From: JAEUIE01 sp047602475
GTDB taxonomy: Bacteria; Planctomycetota; Planctomycetia; Gemmatales; HRBIN36
NCBI GenBank assembly: GCA_047602475.1
Contig: JASGHE010000002.1
Location: 434,001-498,000 of the forward strand
Length of the DNA: 64,000 nucleotides
Reading direction: 5' to 3'
The position numbers and the translations under genes were made by a program. Below, piece by piece: positions 56,040-64,000 of the stretch. Numbering within the stretch: the stretch's first letter is position 1; every line of letters begins with the position of its first letter. Under the pieces are notes generated by a model. The model was not told where the DNA came from. It did no database searches and saw only the letters and a program-made list of their open reading frames with translations.

Positions 56040-57678
56040 TCAGCAGTTTGAAGCAGTCTGGACGGGTTTGGAATCGAGGGTGGTGTTGGATGGTGCATCA
56101 GATTCGGGAGAGATCGCAGACCACTTTTCGGTGATCTCTTCGACTTGTGCCATCGAGCCGAACGGTGAAGCGTTTGATGCTGCTGGGTGGCATCATCGCC
56201 TGCTTCGGAATCGTCCGAATCATCGGTTCGGCCATCTCGCTCCTGAGTTCGAGGCCGATTTCGCCATGCTGAGTGAGATCCAGCCCTTGGCTTTCGATCT
56301 CTTCGCTGGCATGCAGATGGGCATACTTCTTCAGCAGTTTGATGAAGATGAAGGAGATTCCAAATGAGAAGGCAGCAGCGATCAGAGCGGCATAAAGCTG
56401 GGCCAACACTTGCGAGAAGCCGCCGCCTGCGAAGAAGCCATCGCTGCCGGCAGCGTTGCTGGGGTCGTTGACAGCCTTGTACCAGAAGATGCCGGTGAGA
56501 ATGGCACCCAGGAAGCCGCCCACACCATGCACGCCGAAAGCATCGAGCGAATCGTCGTACTTGAGCCGGGTCTTGAGATTGACAGCGAGATAGCAGATGA
56601 CGCCGGCCAAGAGTCCGATGATGAGACCACCCAGGGGATTGACATAACCTGCGGCAGGCGTGACCGCCACCAGGCCAGCGACGAGGCCCGAAGCAAATCC
56701 GAGGGCGGTGGGCTTCTTGCGGTGCAGCCATTCGACCATCAACCAGGAGAGTGCGGCTGCAGAAGCGGCGATCTGGGTCGCCATGAACGCTGAAGAGGCA
56801 TTGGCCCCACTGGCGGTGGCGCTGCCAGCGTTGAAGCCGAACCAGCCAAACCACAGGAGGCCGGCACCGAGCAGAGTCAGGATGATGCTGTTGGGATGAA
56901 TCGGCTGGTTCGAGTAACCTCGTCGAGCGGGCAGCACCATCACTGCAGCCAGCCCAGCCACGCCGGCAGCGATATGGACGACGGTGCCGCCTGCAAAATC
57001 GAGGGCACCCAGTCCCTTGCCGGGCTTGGCACCGAGCCAGCCGACATATTCGGTGCCGGTGCCAAAGGTGCCGGGTGCAGCGCCGAACCAATCCATCGCC
57101 CAGACCCAGTGGGCCAGCGGTGTGTAGACGAAGATCGACCAGAGGAGCACGAAGACGCAGTAGGGCAGAAAGCGGATGCGCTCCGCCATCGCTCCGCTGA
57201 TCAGTGCCGGCGTGATGATGGCGAACATTCCCTGGAACAGCACATGGACATAGACTGGGATGTTGGTATTGGGCAACATCGCATCAGGCTTGATGCCATG
57301 CAGGCAGACGAGATCGGAACTCCAGCCGATGAGGCCGCCCTGGGAATGACCGAAAGCCAGGCTGTAGCCGATGACGACCCAGTAGACACCGACGATGGCG
57401 AGCGGCACCATGCTTTGCATCATGGTGCTCAGCACGTTCTTGCGTCGCACCATGCCGCCATAAAACAAAGCGAGCCCTGGGACCATGAGCATCACCAGAG
57501 CCGTCGAGATCATCATCCAGGAGCTGTCGCCTTTGACCTTGCTGTCTTTGACAGCCGCCTCCATCTCTTCCCATTGTTTAACCGTGATGGTTTTGGGAGG
57601 CGAAGGGGCATCGTCAGCGGCAAGGACGGGACAACTACACAGCAACACGAAAACGAGGCAGCTCACACGTTGGCTCAT
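56040..57678 (-). CDS. amt: Ammonium transporter Amt with cleavable signal and C-terminal extension (frameshift near 56150)
   Basis: Moves ammonium into the cell through a trimeric channel. A signal peptide (VFVLLCSCPVLAADD) is followed by eleven membrane segments with Amt marks: MLMVPGLALFYGGMVRRKN, LAHWVWAMDW with a pore residue, AGGTVVHIAAGVAGL with the twin-His first member, and FGVHGVGGFLGAI with the second. After the last segment comes HASEEIESQGLDLTQHGEIGL, then a soluble extension. The long frame ends at 56098, but another frame near 56150 continues as AQVEEITEKWSAISPESD and stops at 56040, so a one- or two-base error is likely. The ATG at 57678 has GGGG upstream. Confidence 0.88.
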
Positions 57679-57893
57679 TACATCCCCATCCATGCGTCAA
57701 CGATGCTGAGGTAAGAAGCGGCTCAGGAATGCAAAGAGAGTACCGAGAAGTGATATTTGAATATTTCAGTTGTATGTCGTTGAAAGATAGTCAGTTAGGG
57801 AGATGGATATTTGCGATCAATGGAACCGAGGAGCGTTTCAGTTGCGACGGTATGCAGCAACGGTGCCTAGTAGTTGGGCAGTGTTAGAGTTGC

Positions 57894-57986
57894 CATCATG
57901 CTCCGCATGATGGGGCGGGGCTAGCGGCCATTGTCGATGATGTTGGAAGACGACAAGTTTCCGCATCATCACTCGGAGAGTGATGA
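57894..57986. repeat. Two small inverted repeats before the aminotransferase stop
   Basis: CATCATGC TCC GCATGATG at 57894-57912, and TCATCACTC GGA GAGTGATGA at 57966-57986, the latter directly abutting the aminotransferase stop. The second may act in 3' end formation of that gene. The rest of the spacer (57679-57986) shows nothing. Confidence 0.65.
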
Positions 57987-59141
57987 CTACAATCGTAGTT
58001 TCAGCAATCGTTCGCCGGCTTGATGAAGGGTTTCGTCCTTCTTGGCGAACATGAAGCGGACCTTGGTCTGGCCCAGTTCCTTGGGGTTGTAGAAGCTGCT
58101 GCCGGGCACCGCGGCGACGCCGACGGTTTCGATCATCTTGCGGACGAACTCGACATCGTTGGTGCCACCCAACTTGGTGACATCGGTCATCACGTAGTAG
58201 GCCCCTTCGGGAACGCTGAACTCGAAGCCGGCCTTTTCCAGATAGGGCAGGAACAACTCACGGCGGCGTTGGTAGTCGCTACGGAGCTTGGCGTAGTAGC
58301 TGTCCGCAAACTTCATGGCAGCGGCACCGGCTACTTGTAATGGATGCGGTGCTCCCACAGTAAGGAAGTCGTGGGCTTTGCGGATACCGCTGGTGACTGC
58401 CGTGGGGGAGACGCAGTAGCCCAGCCGCCAGCCGGTAACGCTGAAGGTTTTGGACAGTCCGCTAATGGTGACGGTGCGGTCCGCCATGCCGGGCAGGCTG
58501 GCGATGCTGATGTGGGGCCGATCGGTGAACTGGATGTATTCGTAGATTTCATCGGAGAGGGCGAAGGCGTTGTGCTTGATGCACAGGTCAGCGATGAGTT
58601 GCAGTTCATCACGGGTGAAGACTTTGCCCGTGGGGTTGTTGGGCGTGTTGATGATAATCGCCTTCGTCTTGTTCGTGAAGGCAGAACGCAGTTCATCGGG
58701 ATCGAACGACCAGTGAGGTGGACGCAGCGTGACCCATTTCGGCTTGGCACCGGTCAGCAGCGCATCGGGGCCATAGTTCTCGTAGAAGGGCTGGAAGATA
58801 ACTACCTCATCGCCCGGATCAATGAGGGCCATCATGGTCGCCATCATGCACTCAGTCGCCCCGCAGCAGACGGTGATGTGGCTGTCGGCATCGACCCAAT
58901 CGAGATGATTGAAGCGACGCATCTTCTCGGCAATGCCCTGCCGCAGCGGAGCGATGCCCCAGGTGACAGCGTACTGGTTATGGCCATCCTGAATGGCCTG
59001 GCAGGCAGCGTCCTTGAGTTCCTGCGGCGGATCGAAGTCGGGCATGCCCTGACCAAGATTGATGGCATTGTGTCGCTGAGCCAGGCGAGTCGTTTCGCGG
59101 ATGACCGATTCGGTGAAGTAGCTGACACGTTGAGCAAGCAT
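57987..59141 (-). CDS. Class I/II pyridoxal-phosphate aminotransferase
   Basis: A 384-residue fold type I aminotransferase, close in pattern to kynurenine/glutamine transaminase and AspC-Iβ groups. The PLP Lys is Lys231 in SGLSKTFSVTGWRLGY; NTPNNPTGK (165-173) and LSDEIYE (near 196) are the other cofactor contacts, and KVRFMFAKKDE near the end holds the carboxylate-binding Arg. The substrate range cannot be told from sequence. The ATG at 59141 is the only reasonable start; the ribosome site is weak. It ends at a small inverted repeat. Confidence 0.92.
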   Translation of the reverse strand: MLAQRVSYFTESVIRETTRLAQRHNAINLGQGMPDFDPPQELKDAACQAIQDGHNQYAVTWGIAPLRQGIAEKMRRFNHLDWVDADSHITVCCGATECMMATMMALIDPGDEVVIFQPFYENYGPDALLTGAKPKWVTLRPPHWSFDPDELRSAFTNKTKAIIINTPNNPTGKVFTRDELQLIADLCIKHNAFALSDEIYEYIQFTDRPHISIASLPGMADRTVTISGLSKTFSVTGWRLGYCVSPTAVTSGIRKAHDFLTVGAPHPLQVAGAAAMKFADSYYAKLRSDYQRRRELFLPYLEKAGFEFSVPEGAYYVMTDVTKLGGTNDVEFVRKMIETVGVAAVPGSSFYNPKELGQTKVRFMFAKKDETLHQAGERLLKLRL

Positions 59142-59245
59142 TCCGGTAGCCTTTACGCTGTTGATGAGGGAGAAGGGATTTTAGGGGAAAGGGGCTTGAG
59201 TGGACGGGGGAAGTGGTCTTACGAAGGGCTTCGCCTCCAGCAGAA

Positions 59246-59292
59246 ACCCCTCACCCCCAGCCCCTCTCCCCAGGAGGGAGAGGGGAGCCTGT
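59246..59292. repeat. CCCTCACCCC/GAGAGGGG intergenic repeat (copy near 59.25 kb)
   Basis: CCCCTCACCCCCAGCCCCTC then TCCCCAGGAGGGAGAGGGGA. Same family as at 7.2 and 54-56 kb. It sits in the divergent spacer between the aminotransferase and the TIGR03067 gene. Confidence 0.7.
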
Positions 59293-59365
59293 CATCCATC
59301 AATCAACCAAATAAGATAACGCCACGTTCAAGTCACGCTTTCAACTCTCTCAAGCGAGGTGCATC

Positions 59366-59779
59366 ATGCTACGTCTGTCGATCGCAGCTTTGACTTGTCT
59401 GCTGGTATTGGCCAATGTCTGGGCCGATGACAAAGAGGAAGCAGCCAAGAAGGAGCAGGAGAAGTTCCAGGGTGAATGGAAGATGGTTGGACAAGACGCC
59501 ACGGTGAAGTTCACCGGAAACGAATACGTCTTCACGCTGGGGGACACGAAAGAGAAAGGGAAGATGAAGTTCAACCCGACCGCCAAACTGAAAGAGGTCG
59601 ATGTGGAAATTACCGAAGGGACCGATTCGGGAAAGAAGCAGATAGGCATTTATGAGCTGAAGGAAGACAAGGTCAAGTTCTGCTTCGCCAAAGCGGGCGA
59701 GACCAAGCGACCGGATAAGTTTGAAGGCGCTGATGATGGTTCGCTGATTTTGTTTGAGTTTGAGAAGGTGAAGAAGTAG
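59366..59779 (+). CDS. TIGR03067-type exported protein
   Basis: A 137-residue exported protein of a planctomycete and acidobacterial paralog family with no known function. A signal peptide (residues 1-20) is followed by FQGEWKMVGQD, then NEYVFTLGDTKEKGKMKF and YELKEDKVKFCFAKAGE, which match the family pattern (substrate-like beta barrel). Many members occur per genome in Gemmataceae. The ATG has AGCGAGG upstream. A terminator follows the stop after about 65 bases. Confidence 0.85.
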   Translation: MLRLSIAALTCLLVLANVWADDKEEAAKKEQEKFQGEWKMVGQDATVKFTGNEYVFTLGDTKEKGKMKFNPTAKLKEVDVEITEGTDSGKKQIGIYELKEDKVKFCFAKAGETKRPDKFEGADDGSLILFEFEKVKK

Positions 59780-59844
59780 GGCCAGTATGCTCTGCCACAA
59801 TAGGCTCAAAGAGCAGGCTAGAGAGCCATAAAGCGAACAGACCC

Positions 59845-59878
59845 GGGTGGCGACGTAGTTGTCGCTGCCCGTTTTTTT
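59845..59878 (+). terminator. Rho-independent terminator
   Basis: GGGTGGCGAC and GTCGCTGCCC pair over ten bases around GTAGTT, followed by GTTTTTTT. It ends the TIGR03067 transcript. Confidence 0.9.
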
Positions 59879-60299
59879 CTGAGTAGTTCGATGGAGCAGA
59901 TGGGAAAAAAGTTTCGAGAATGCGTTTCATTACACAATGATGAGCATAGTTTATCATTAATGCAAGTAATTGTTTTCTAATGAAATACCGAACTCCTAAC
60001 TTCTTATGTATGTAAATATGCTCATTAAAGTTGTATCGTCAACCTCCACACCCGATATTATCAAGGTCCGACGGGAATACTATGGCGGGGGACGATTATC
60101 CGCTAGTATCCTCGTGTTTTTCCGACGGACGAAGCACGCCGGGCTTCATTTATTAGAATCTTAATTATTATAATATGATACGATGATAATGAATGACAAA
60201 TGTATTATATACGCAAAGATACTTGTGTTGTACCGGAACCCTGTTTTCGTTCCATTGTTTAGAGTCATACATGGTTTCTTTCTCCTTAGGAGGTGCTTC
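59879..60299. other. AT-rich leader region upstream of the DUF1559 gene
   Basis: These 421 bases are clearly lower in GC than the rest of the window. TATAAT is at 60169-60174, about 126 bases before the start codon, with no convincing -35. A short AT-rich stretch surrounds it. No credible gene lies here; the open frame that reaches back to 60183 is noise. Confidence 0.6.
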
Positions 60300-61460
60300 A
60301 TGCATCGGTCTTCGTCTGCTCGCCGGTCAGCATTTACGCTGATCGAGCTTCTGGTTGTCATCGCCATCATTGCGTTGCTGATGGCGCTACTGCTTCCGGC
60401 CATTCAAAAGGTGCGGGAAGCGGCAAATAAAATGCTCTGTGGCAGCAACCTTCGGCAAATTGCCATTGCTTCCCACAATTACCACAACGATTATGGCAGA
60501 TTGCCGCCCGGCGGGTTGCAAACCCCCTATCCCAATCCGTTCCGGACGGTTCTGACCGAAGGCCAGGATATCTCCTGTCTGGCTGTGTTGCTGCCTTATC
60601 TCGAGCAGGATAATGTCTACAAGAACCTGGCTATCACAGGTCCATACACCGGCACCTTGCCCTCTGGGTTTACTACCACGACCATGACCATCGGGGGCGG
60701 ACCGGATACCGGCTTGAACAGCTTGACCACTTATTGGTGGAACAGCTCCTTTAATCGTCTGTGGGCTCAAACCAAATTAAAAGCGTTCTATTGCCCCTCT
60801 GATTCGGTTGATACCGAATCACCTTCGGTGGGAACGCTCATCAGCTGGGATTCCTACGACAGCAACCTGTATGGTTACTACTTCCCACCAGATGATTTTT
60901 CCAATGCACTGGGCAGGACTAACTACGTAGGCGTCGCTGGTTGCACAGGCCGGCAGACACCGGAGCCGGATGATGGCCTGGGGATCTTCGAAGGCATCAT
61001 GATCAACCGAGGCAAAGTCACTTTGGGCCAGCTCACGGTTCAAGATGGAACGAGCAATACTCTGATGTTCGGCGAAGCCCTGTTTGGCAGCGGAGTCGGA
61101 GCCAGAGATACTGTTGCTTCATGGATTGGCGTTGGCATGCAGGGAACCTGGATGGGTCTGGGGCGGGGCAACGGCTCCAGCACCACGAATCCCGATGGCT
61201 CCGCCAGCTCGTTCTGGACCGTAGGCGCCAATTCCTACAACTTCAGCAGCAGGCATACCGCGGGAGTTCAGTTTGCGTTTGGCGATGCTTCTGTCAGAAC
61301 CGTTCGCTTTGGCCAGACTGTCCTGACCACCCCACAGTATACCTCTACTTTCGTTAATCCGATTCCGGTGACCCTGTATCCCACTGACTGGGGCGTTCTG
61401 CAACAGTTGGCTGGTCGGAAAGACGGCCTGAACAACGATACCTCATCGATCCTGGAGTAA
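60300..61460 (+). CDS. DUF1559 family pseudopilin-like protein with H-X9-DG C-terminal motif
   Basis: A 386-residue protein of the planctomycete DUF1559 family, which is amplified in this phylum. It begins with a type IV pilin-like leader, RRSAFTLIELLVVIAIIALL, with the processing site before Phe12 and Glu16 at the family position. Residues 20-40 form the hydrophobic helix. The body (CGSNLRQIAIASHNYHNDYG near 45) is the DUF1559 domain, and SRHTAGVQFAFGDASVR near the end is the H-X9-DG site. A role in extracellular assembly or secretion is inferred. GGAGG precedes the ATG at good spacing. Confidence 0.95.
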   Translation: MHRSSSARRSAFTLIELLVVIAIIALLMALLLPAIQKVREAANKMLCGSNLRQIAIASHNYHNDYGRLPPGGLQTPYPNPFRTVLTEGQDISCLAVLLPYLEQDNVYKNLAITGPYTGTLPSGFTTTTMTIGGGPDTGLNSLTTYWWNSSFNRLWAQTKLKAFYCPSDSVDTESPSVGTLISWDSYDSNLYGYYFPPDDFSNALGRTNYVGVAGCTGRQTPEPDDGLGIFEGIMINRGKVTLGQLTVQDGTSNTLMFGEALFGSGVGARDTVASWIGVGMQGTWMGLGRGNGSSTTNPDGSASSFWTVGANSYNFSSRHTAGVQFAFGDASVRTVRFGQTVLTTPQYTSTFVNPIPVTLYPTDWGVLQQLAGRKDGLNNDTSSILE

Positions 61461-61587
61461 GACGGCTTTCTTCAGTAACAACCCTTCGGGATGGCTCTGG
61501 TTCACGAGTCATCCTGATTTCTTGCTTCGCCTCATCCACTGATCTTTCCGTTCAGTGGCTCCTTTTTCACCTTGAGACACATTAGCC

Positions 61588-61794
61588 ATGTCAGCACTTC
61601 GTATTTTTTGTATCAGCCTCTGCCTGTTCGCGGGAATGGCCGTCCTTTCGGGTTGTAGTCCCAAAAACACCGCGGTTCTGCCGACCGATGATAAGGCAAA
61701 GGAATTGGCGAATAGGCCACCGCCGCCTGTCGTAGGAATAGGAGCAGCAGGTCAATCAGCGGGAAACGCTAAACACCCGGGGGGGAAGAAATAG
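61588..61794 (+). CDS. Small lipoprotein next to the DUF1559 gene
   Basis: A 68-residue lipoprotein with a lipobox (AVLSGC) and no other known domain. Small lipoproteins often accompany DUF1559 genes in planctomycetes, and this one lies 127 bases downstream. The tail is rich in Pro, Gly and Lys. A terminator follows at 61871. Function unknown; called because of the clear lipobox. Confidence 0.65.
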   Translation: MSALRIFCISLCLFAGMAVLSGCSPKNTAVLPTDDKAKELANRPPPPVVGIGAAGQSAGNAKHPGGKK

Positions 61795-61870
61795 GCAAAC
61801 GAGCTTAGGCTATCGTCAGTTCCTCTGTCTCGACGGGCAATGGCGGGGCAGGGTATGCGATCAAATATTG

Positions 61871-61912
61871 CCCGGGTAGCGTTGAAGTCATCGCTACCCG
61901 GGTTCTTTCTTT
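61871..61912 (+). terminator. Rho-independent terminator
   Basis: CCCGGGTAGCG and CGCTACCCGGG pair around TTGAAGTCAT, followed by TTCTTTCTTT. It ends the DUF1559-lipoprotein unit and abuts the -35 of the next gene. The stem is related to the palindrome at 62226-62263. Confidence 0.85.
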
Positions 61913-61914
61913 GT

Positions 61915-61949
61915 TTGACACTCTGAAGGCCGTTGTGTTAAATTAACAC
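61915..61949 (+). promoter_or_regulatory. Promoter with palindromic operator of the ParD-like gene
   Basis: TTGACA at 61915-61920 and TTAAAT at 61938-61943, spaced by exactly 17 bases, form a near-consensus sigma-70 promoter. The perfect palindrome GTGTTAA A TTAACAC (61935-61949) covers the -10 and ends one base before the ATG at 61951. Transcription should start at or next to the ATG, so the mRNA is probably leaderless. Confidence 0.7.
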
Positions 61950-61950
61950 C

Positions 61951-62184
61951 ATGAGCAACAGCGTCAGCATCACCTTTCCGACTTCCACAAAATCCTGGCT
62001 CCAGCGCCAATCCAAACGAGGCGGCTACGAAACCGTCAGCGATTTCATCCGCGATCTGGTTCGCAAGGAACAGGAACGCAACAAGATTGAGAAGAAGCTC
62101 CTAAGCTCCCTCGACTCCGGCCCCGCTACCCCCTGGACCGAGAACGATTGGCAGGAGTTTCAGGATATTATTGATAAGAAGTAG
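61951..62184 (+). CDS. ParD-like ribbon-helix-helix antitoxin (no toxin gene adjacent)
   Basis: A 77-residue protein. The N-terminal strand and two helices match ParD/CopG-type DNA binders: SNSVSITFPTSTKSWLQRQS, then GGYETVSDFIRDLVRKEQER. The C-terminal part (KKLLSSLDSGPATPWTEND) is the region that normally wraps a ParE/RelE toxin. No ParE-like gene follows; the next gene is on the opposite strand. It has no ribosome site, fitting the leaderless start. The palindrome over its promoter suggests self-repression. Confidence 0.88.
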   Translation: MSNSVSITFPTSTKSWLQRQSKRGGYETVSDFIRDLVRKEQERNKIEKKLLSSLDSGPATPWTENDWQEFQDIIDKK

Positions 62185-62225
62185 TAGGTATACCCTCTCA
62201 TTTGCCCGAAGGGCATACGGCGAAT

Positions 62226-62263
62226 AGCCCAGGGTTGCGATGTAATCATCGCTACCCTGGGTT
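62226..62263. repeat. Palindrome CCCAGGGTTGCGATG...CATCGCTACCCTGGG
   Basis: A near-perfect inverted repeat with loop TAAT between two convergent genes. It resembles the stem of the terminator at 61871-61912, with shared CGCTACC and a TCATCG core, so the two belong to one repeat family. Possible shared terminator. Confidence 0.7.
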
Positions 62264-62338
62264 GCGGTAGATCAAGAGAACGGGTCGCCTGAAGGGCGAC
62301 GGGAACATGGTGCATAGCACAATCGCTACTGTTTCTGA

Positions 62339-63037
62339 TTAGGCATTGTTCATCCAGGCTGGCCGAATAAAAGTCCAATCCGGTGGGTTTGTAGGCAACT
62401 TATAACCAGCTTCAAGCATTTGGGATACCAAAAGGATCATGCGATCTTCAGAAGTACATTCCACATGAATGACTTTATGGTGATTGAGCTGGACTAACTG
62501 TTGTCCGTGATCTGGAACAAAGTATAAATCATCATTGCCACTCCAACTGAATGACATAAAAGCAAACATCACAGTAATGAGTGCGTACTTTTCTTCAGTG
62601 TTGAACCTCAATGCGCCTGGCCATCCAGATGGAACCCCAGCTCCGCGCAAAATGAAATCGCGAACAGAGTCGTTGTGGCTACTAGACAATTCTGAAACAG
62701 GATATTTTCCGAAGCGCGGCCACAGATACCCGCTGTCCCACTTATCGATGCAACTCAATACTGATACTGCAAAATGTGGCCAGACCCCAATATTAGTCGG
62801 CAGTGTCCAGAATCGGCTGTGACCATGACTTGGATTTATCGCAAGTTCAAAAGAGTCTGAATAATCTTGATCAATACTGATACCAATCTTGGAAGCGTGC
62901 TGCCAGAACTCCTGACCAGTAACAGTTTGCACTTTCACTCTCCATTGTGCAGCGTTCGCTCTGTCAAACAAAAAGGCGAAACGCTTTGCACCTTCCGCGG
63001 GGGCAACGGAGTACCGTTGACCCCTGCCACGAACCAC
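62339..63037 (-). CDS. Hypothetical protein, lower GC than neighbours
   Basis: A 232-residue frame with no known domain. It looks coding: there is no stop for 699 bases, and it has mixed, ordered content such as NIGVWPHFAVSVLSCIDKWD and RFNTEEKYALITVMFAFMSF. Base composition is visibly AT-richer than in the flanking genes, which may mark a recent arrival. The start is uncertain; the first in-frame GTG at 63037 is taken, and its first residues (VRGRGQRYS) are unconvincing. It ends 14 bases before nothing else on this strand and follows the M61 gene closely. Confidence 0.55.
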   Translation of the reverse strand: MVRGRGQRYSVAPAEGAKRFAFLFDRANAAQWRVKVQTVTGQEFWQHASKIGISIDQDYSDSFELAINPSHGHSRFWTLPTNIGVWPHFAVSVLSCIDKWDSGYLWPRFGKYPVSELSSSHNDSVRDFILRGAGVPSGWPGALRFNTEEKYALITVMFAFMSFSWSGNDDLYFVPDHGQQLVQLNHHKVIHVECTSEDRMILLVSQMLEAGYKLPTNPPDWTFIRPAWMNNA

Positions 63038-63050
63038 TGACTACACTAAC

Positions 63051-64000
63051 TCACTTCGCCTTCCCCTTCAAAATCTCCGCCAGCACGTCGGGCTTGCCTT
63101 CCGCTCTCGTCATATCCGAATAGCGGACGCCGCCTTCGTAGGGGATGGTGATCGTCTTGAAGCTGTCGCCGTCTTCGATGAGGAAGTCGAGGGACTTCTT
63201 CTTGACGCTCTCGGCCAACGCTTCTCGCAGTCGCTCGGCGGTGAACTTCTTGCCGTTGACGCCGAGGACGGTCATGCCGGGGGTGAGGCCGGCTTTGTCG
63301 CCGGGCATATTGGGGATGACGGTGCCGACCTGGTTACTGAAGAAGCTGACGCCAAGCGAATCGATGGCGTTGGCACCGCCGACGAAGCGACTGAGGCTCA
63401 CGGGGGGCTTATCGCTGAAGCCCATCTTGTAGCCGATCAGACCGACGACATCGAGAGGCAGCGTTTCCTGAGGCAGCGTCACCCGGCGAGTGAGGAACTG
63501 TTCCCAATCATTCTCGACCACCTTGTTCAGGGCAGCGACGACATCGCTGAACTCGTACTCAGCCACCGTCTTCTTGCCCGGCACCTTGGCGAAGAAGATC
63601 TTGCAGAAGTCGTCGAGCGACTTGGCTCCCTTGGTCTTCTCCCGAATGATGGCGTCGCATTCGAGCCAAAGCAGCAGCCCTTCGTAGTAGAAGTCCTGAT
63701 CCCGGCGAAGATCGGGCCAGTTGCGACTGGGGCGACGGAGCAGATGCCCAGCAATGGAAGTATCCTCCAGCGACCGCCAGTTGCGGCCCGTATGCTTCTG
63801 CATCTCTTTGATGTACCCGGCCAGCGTCTGCCGATATTCGCTCGGCGTCACCAGCCCGCAGCGCACCATCAGGACATCGCCCAGGTATTGGGTCAGACCT
63901 TCGTACACCCACAGCAGCTTGGTCTTCTGCGGCGTGTGGAAGTTAGGCGTCACCATGCCGGCGGGCCGACGGTACTTGCCACACCACGAATGGGTGTACT
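63051..64000 (-). CDS. M61-family glycyl aminopeptidase-like protein with PDZ domain (5' end outside window)
   Basis: The frame is open to the window edge at 64000 and gives 315 residues. The most N-terminal residues read YTHSWCGKYRRPAG, the region just after the HExxH zinc site in family M61, where HSWNGK is usual; here Asn is replaced by Cys. Next comes LWVYEGLTQYLGD with the third zinc ligand Glu. Around 200-290 lies a PDZ domain (VGTVIPNMPGDKAGLTPGMT). M61 enzymes remove N-terminal Gly or Ala from peptides. The visible length matches the C-terminal half of the family. Confidence 0.8.
   Translation of the reverse strand, partial: YTHSWCGKYRRPAGMVTPNFHTPQKTKLLWVYEGLTQYLGDVLMVRCGLVTPSEYRQTLAGYIKEMQKHTGRNWRSLEDTSIAGHLLRRPSRNWPDLRRDQDFYYEGLLLWLECDAIIREKTKGAKSLDDFCKIFFAKVPGKKTVAEYEFSDVVAALNKVVENDWEQFLTRRVTLPQETLPLDVVGLIGYKMGFSDKPPVSLSRFVGGANAIDSLGVSFFSNQVGTVIPNMPGDKAGLTPGMTVLGVNGKKFTAERLREALAESVKKKSLDFLIEDGDSFKTITIPYEGGVRYSDMTRAEGKPDVLAEILKGKAK

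Noticed and set aside
58344..59393. A 349-codon open frame on the plus strand
   Set aside because: Antisense to the aminotransferase; its end runs into repeat DNA.

Overview
The window reads as chromosome of a planctomycete, most likely a Gemmataceae-type member of the Planctomycetota. The marker families are a DUF1559 pseudopilin-like protein with a C-terminal H-X9-DG motif, a TIGR03067 protein, a planctomycete-type ECF sigma factor (TIGR02999-like), a DUF1570 metallopeptidase-like protein, a PEP-CTERM protein, a Ser/Thr kinase with a TPR tail, and PQQ propeller proteins that open with a WPxFRGP-like motif. Families were assigned by reading motifs; no database search was run.

Layout. 1-14.8 kb: end of a MarC gene, dUTPase, a PBP4-type D,D-carboxypeptidase, an ACT-domain protein, a DedA protein, then a minus-strand run (DUF1570, PQQ propeller, NIPSNAP, coiled coil, Tex, a class A beta-lactamase-like hydrolase). 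14.9-22.1 kb: one plus-strand transport operon (TolC-like lipoprotein, HlyD-like adaptor, ABC ATPase, MacB-like permease, small membrane protein), followed by a tRNA-Ile/tRNA-Ala pair. 22.4-31.4 kb: PTR1-like SDR, thioredoxin reductase-like protein, DAHP synthase, a redoxin-cytochrome c-copper monooxygenase fusion, and a caspase-like/S41 protease fusion whose caspase dyad looks lost. 31.8-45 kb: hisA, an EF-G-like GTPase, aldehyde dehydrogenase, a five-PAS hybrid histidine kinase, a sugar isomerase-like protein, exported glutathione peroxidase, PhoD-like phosphatase, trpS and an ASCH protein. 45-64 kb: ankyrin-PQQ fusion, PEP-CTERM protein, ECF sigma factor next to a Ser/Thr kinase, tRNA-Lys, glnA, a repeat-rich stretch around an AlkD-like gene, amt, an aminotransferase, the DUF1559 gene, an orphan ParD-like antitoxin, and a partial M61 peptidase.

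Functional links visible here are the tripartite efflux operon, the nitrogen genes glnA and amt about 2 kb apart, and the sigma factor/kinase pair. Most other genes are single units.

Two features cut across the window. First, eleven sites in nine genes need a reading-frame change to rejoin a conserved N- or C-terminal part, often at short homopolymers; this looks more like sequence error than decay, and I annotate those genes as single loci. Second, intergenic spaces are rich in dispersed palindromic repeats of several families, with a composite element on both sides of the alkD-like gene. The cleanest small regulatory signal is at the orphan ParD gene: a consensus-like promoter whose -10 lies inside a perfect palindrome directly before the ATG, implying a leaderless, autoregulated transcript.
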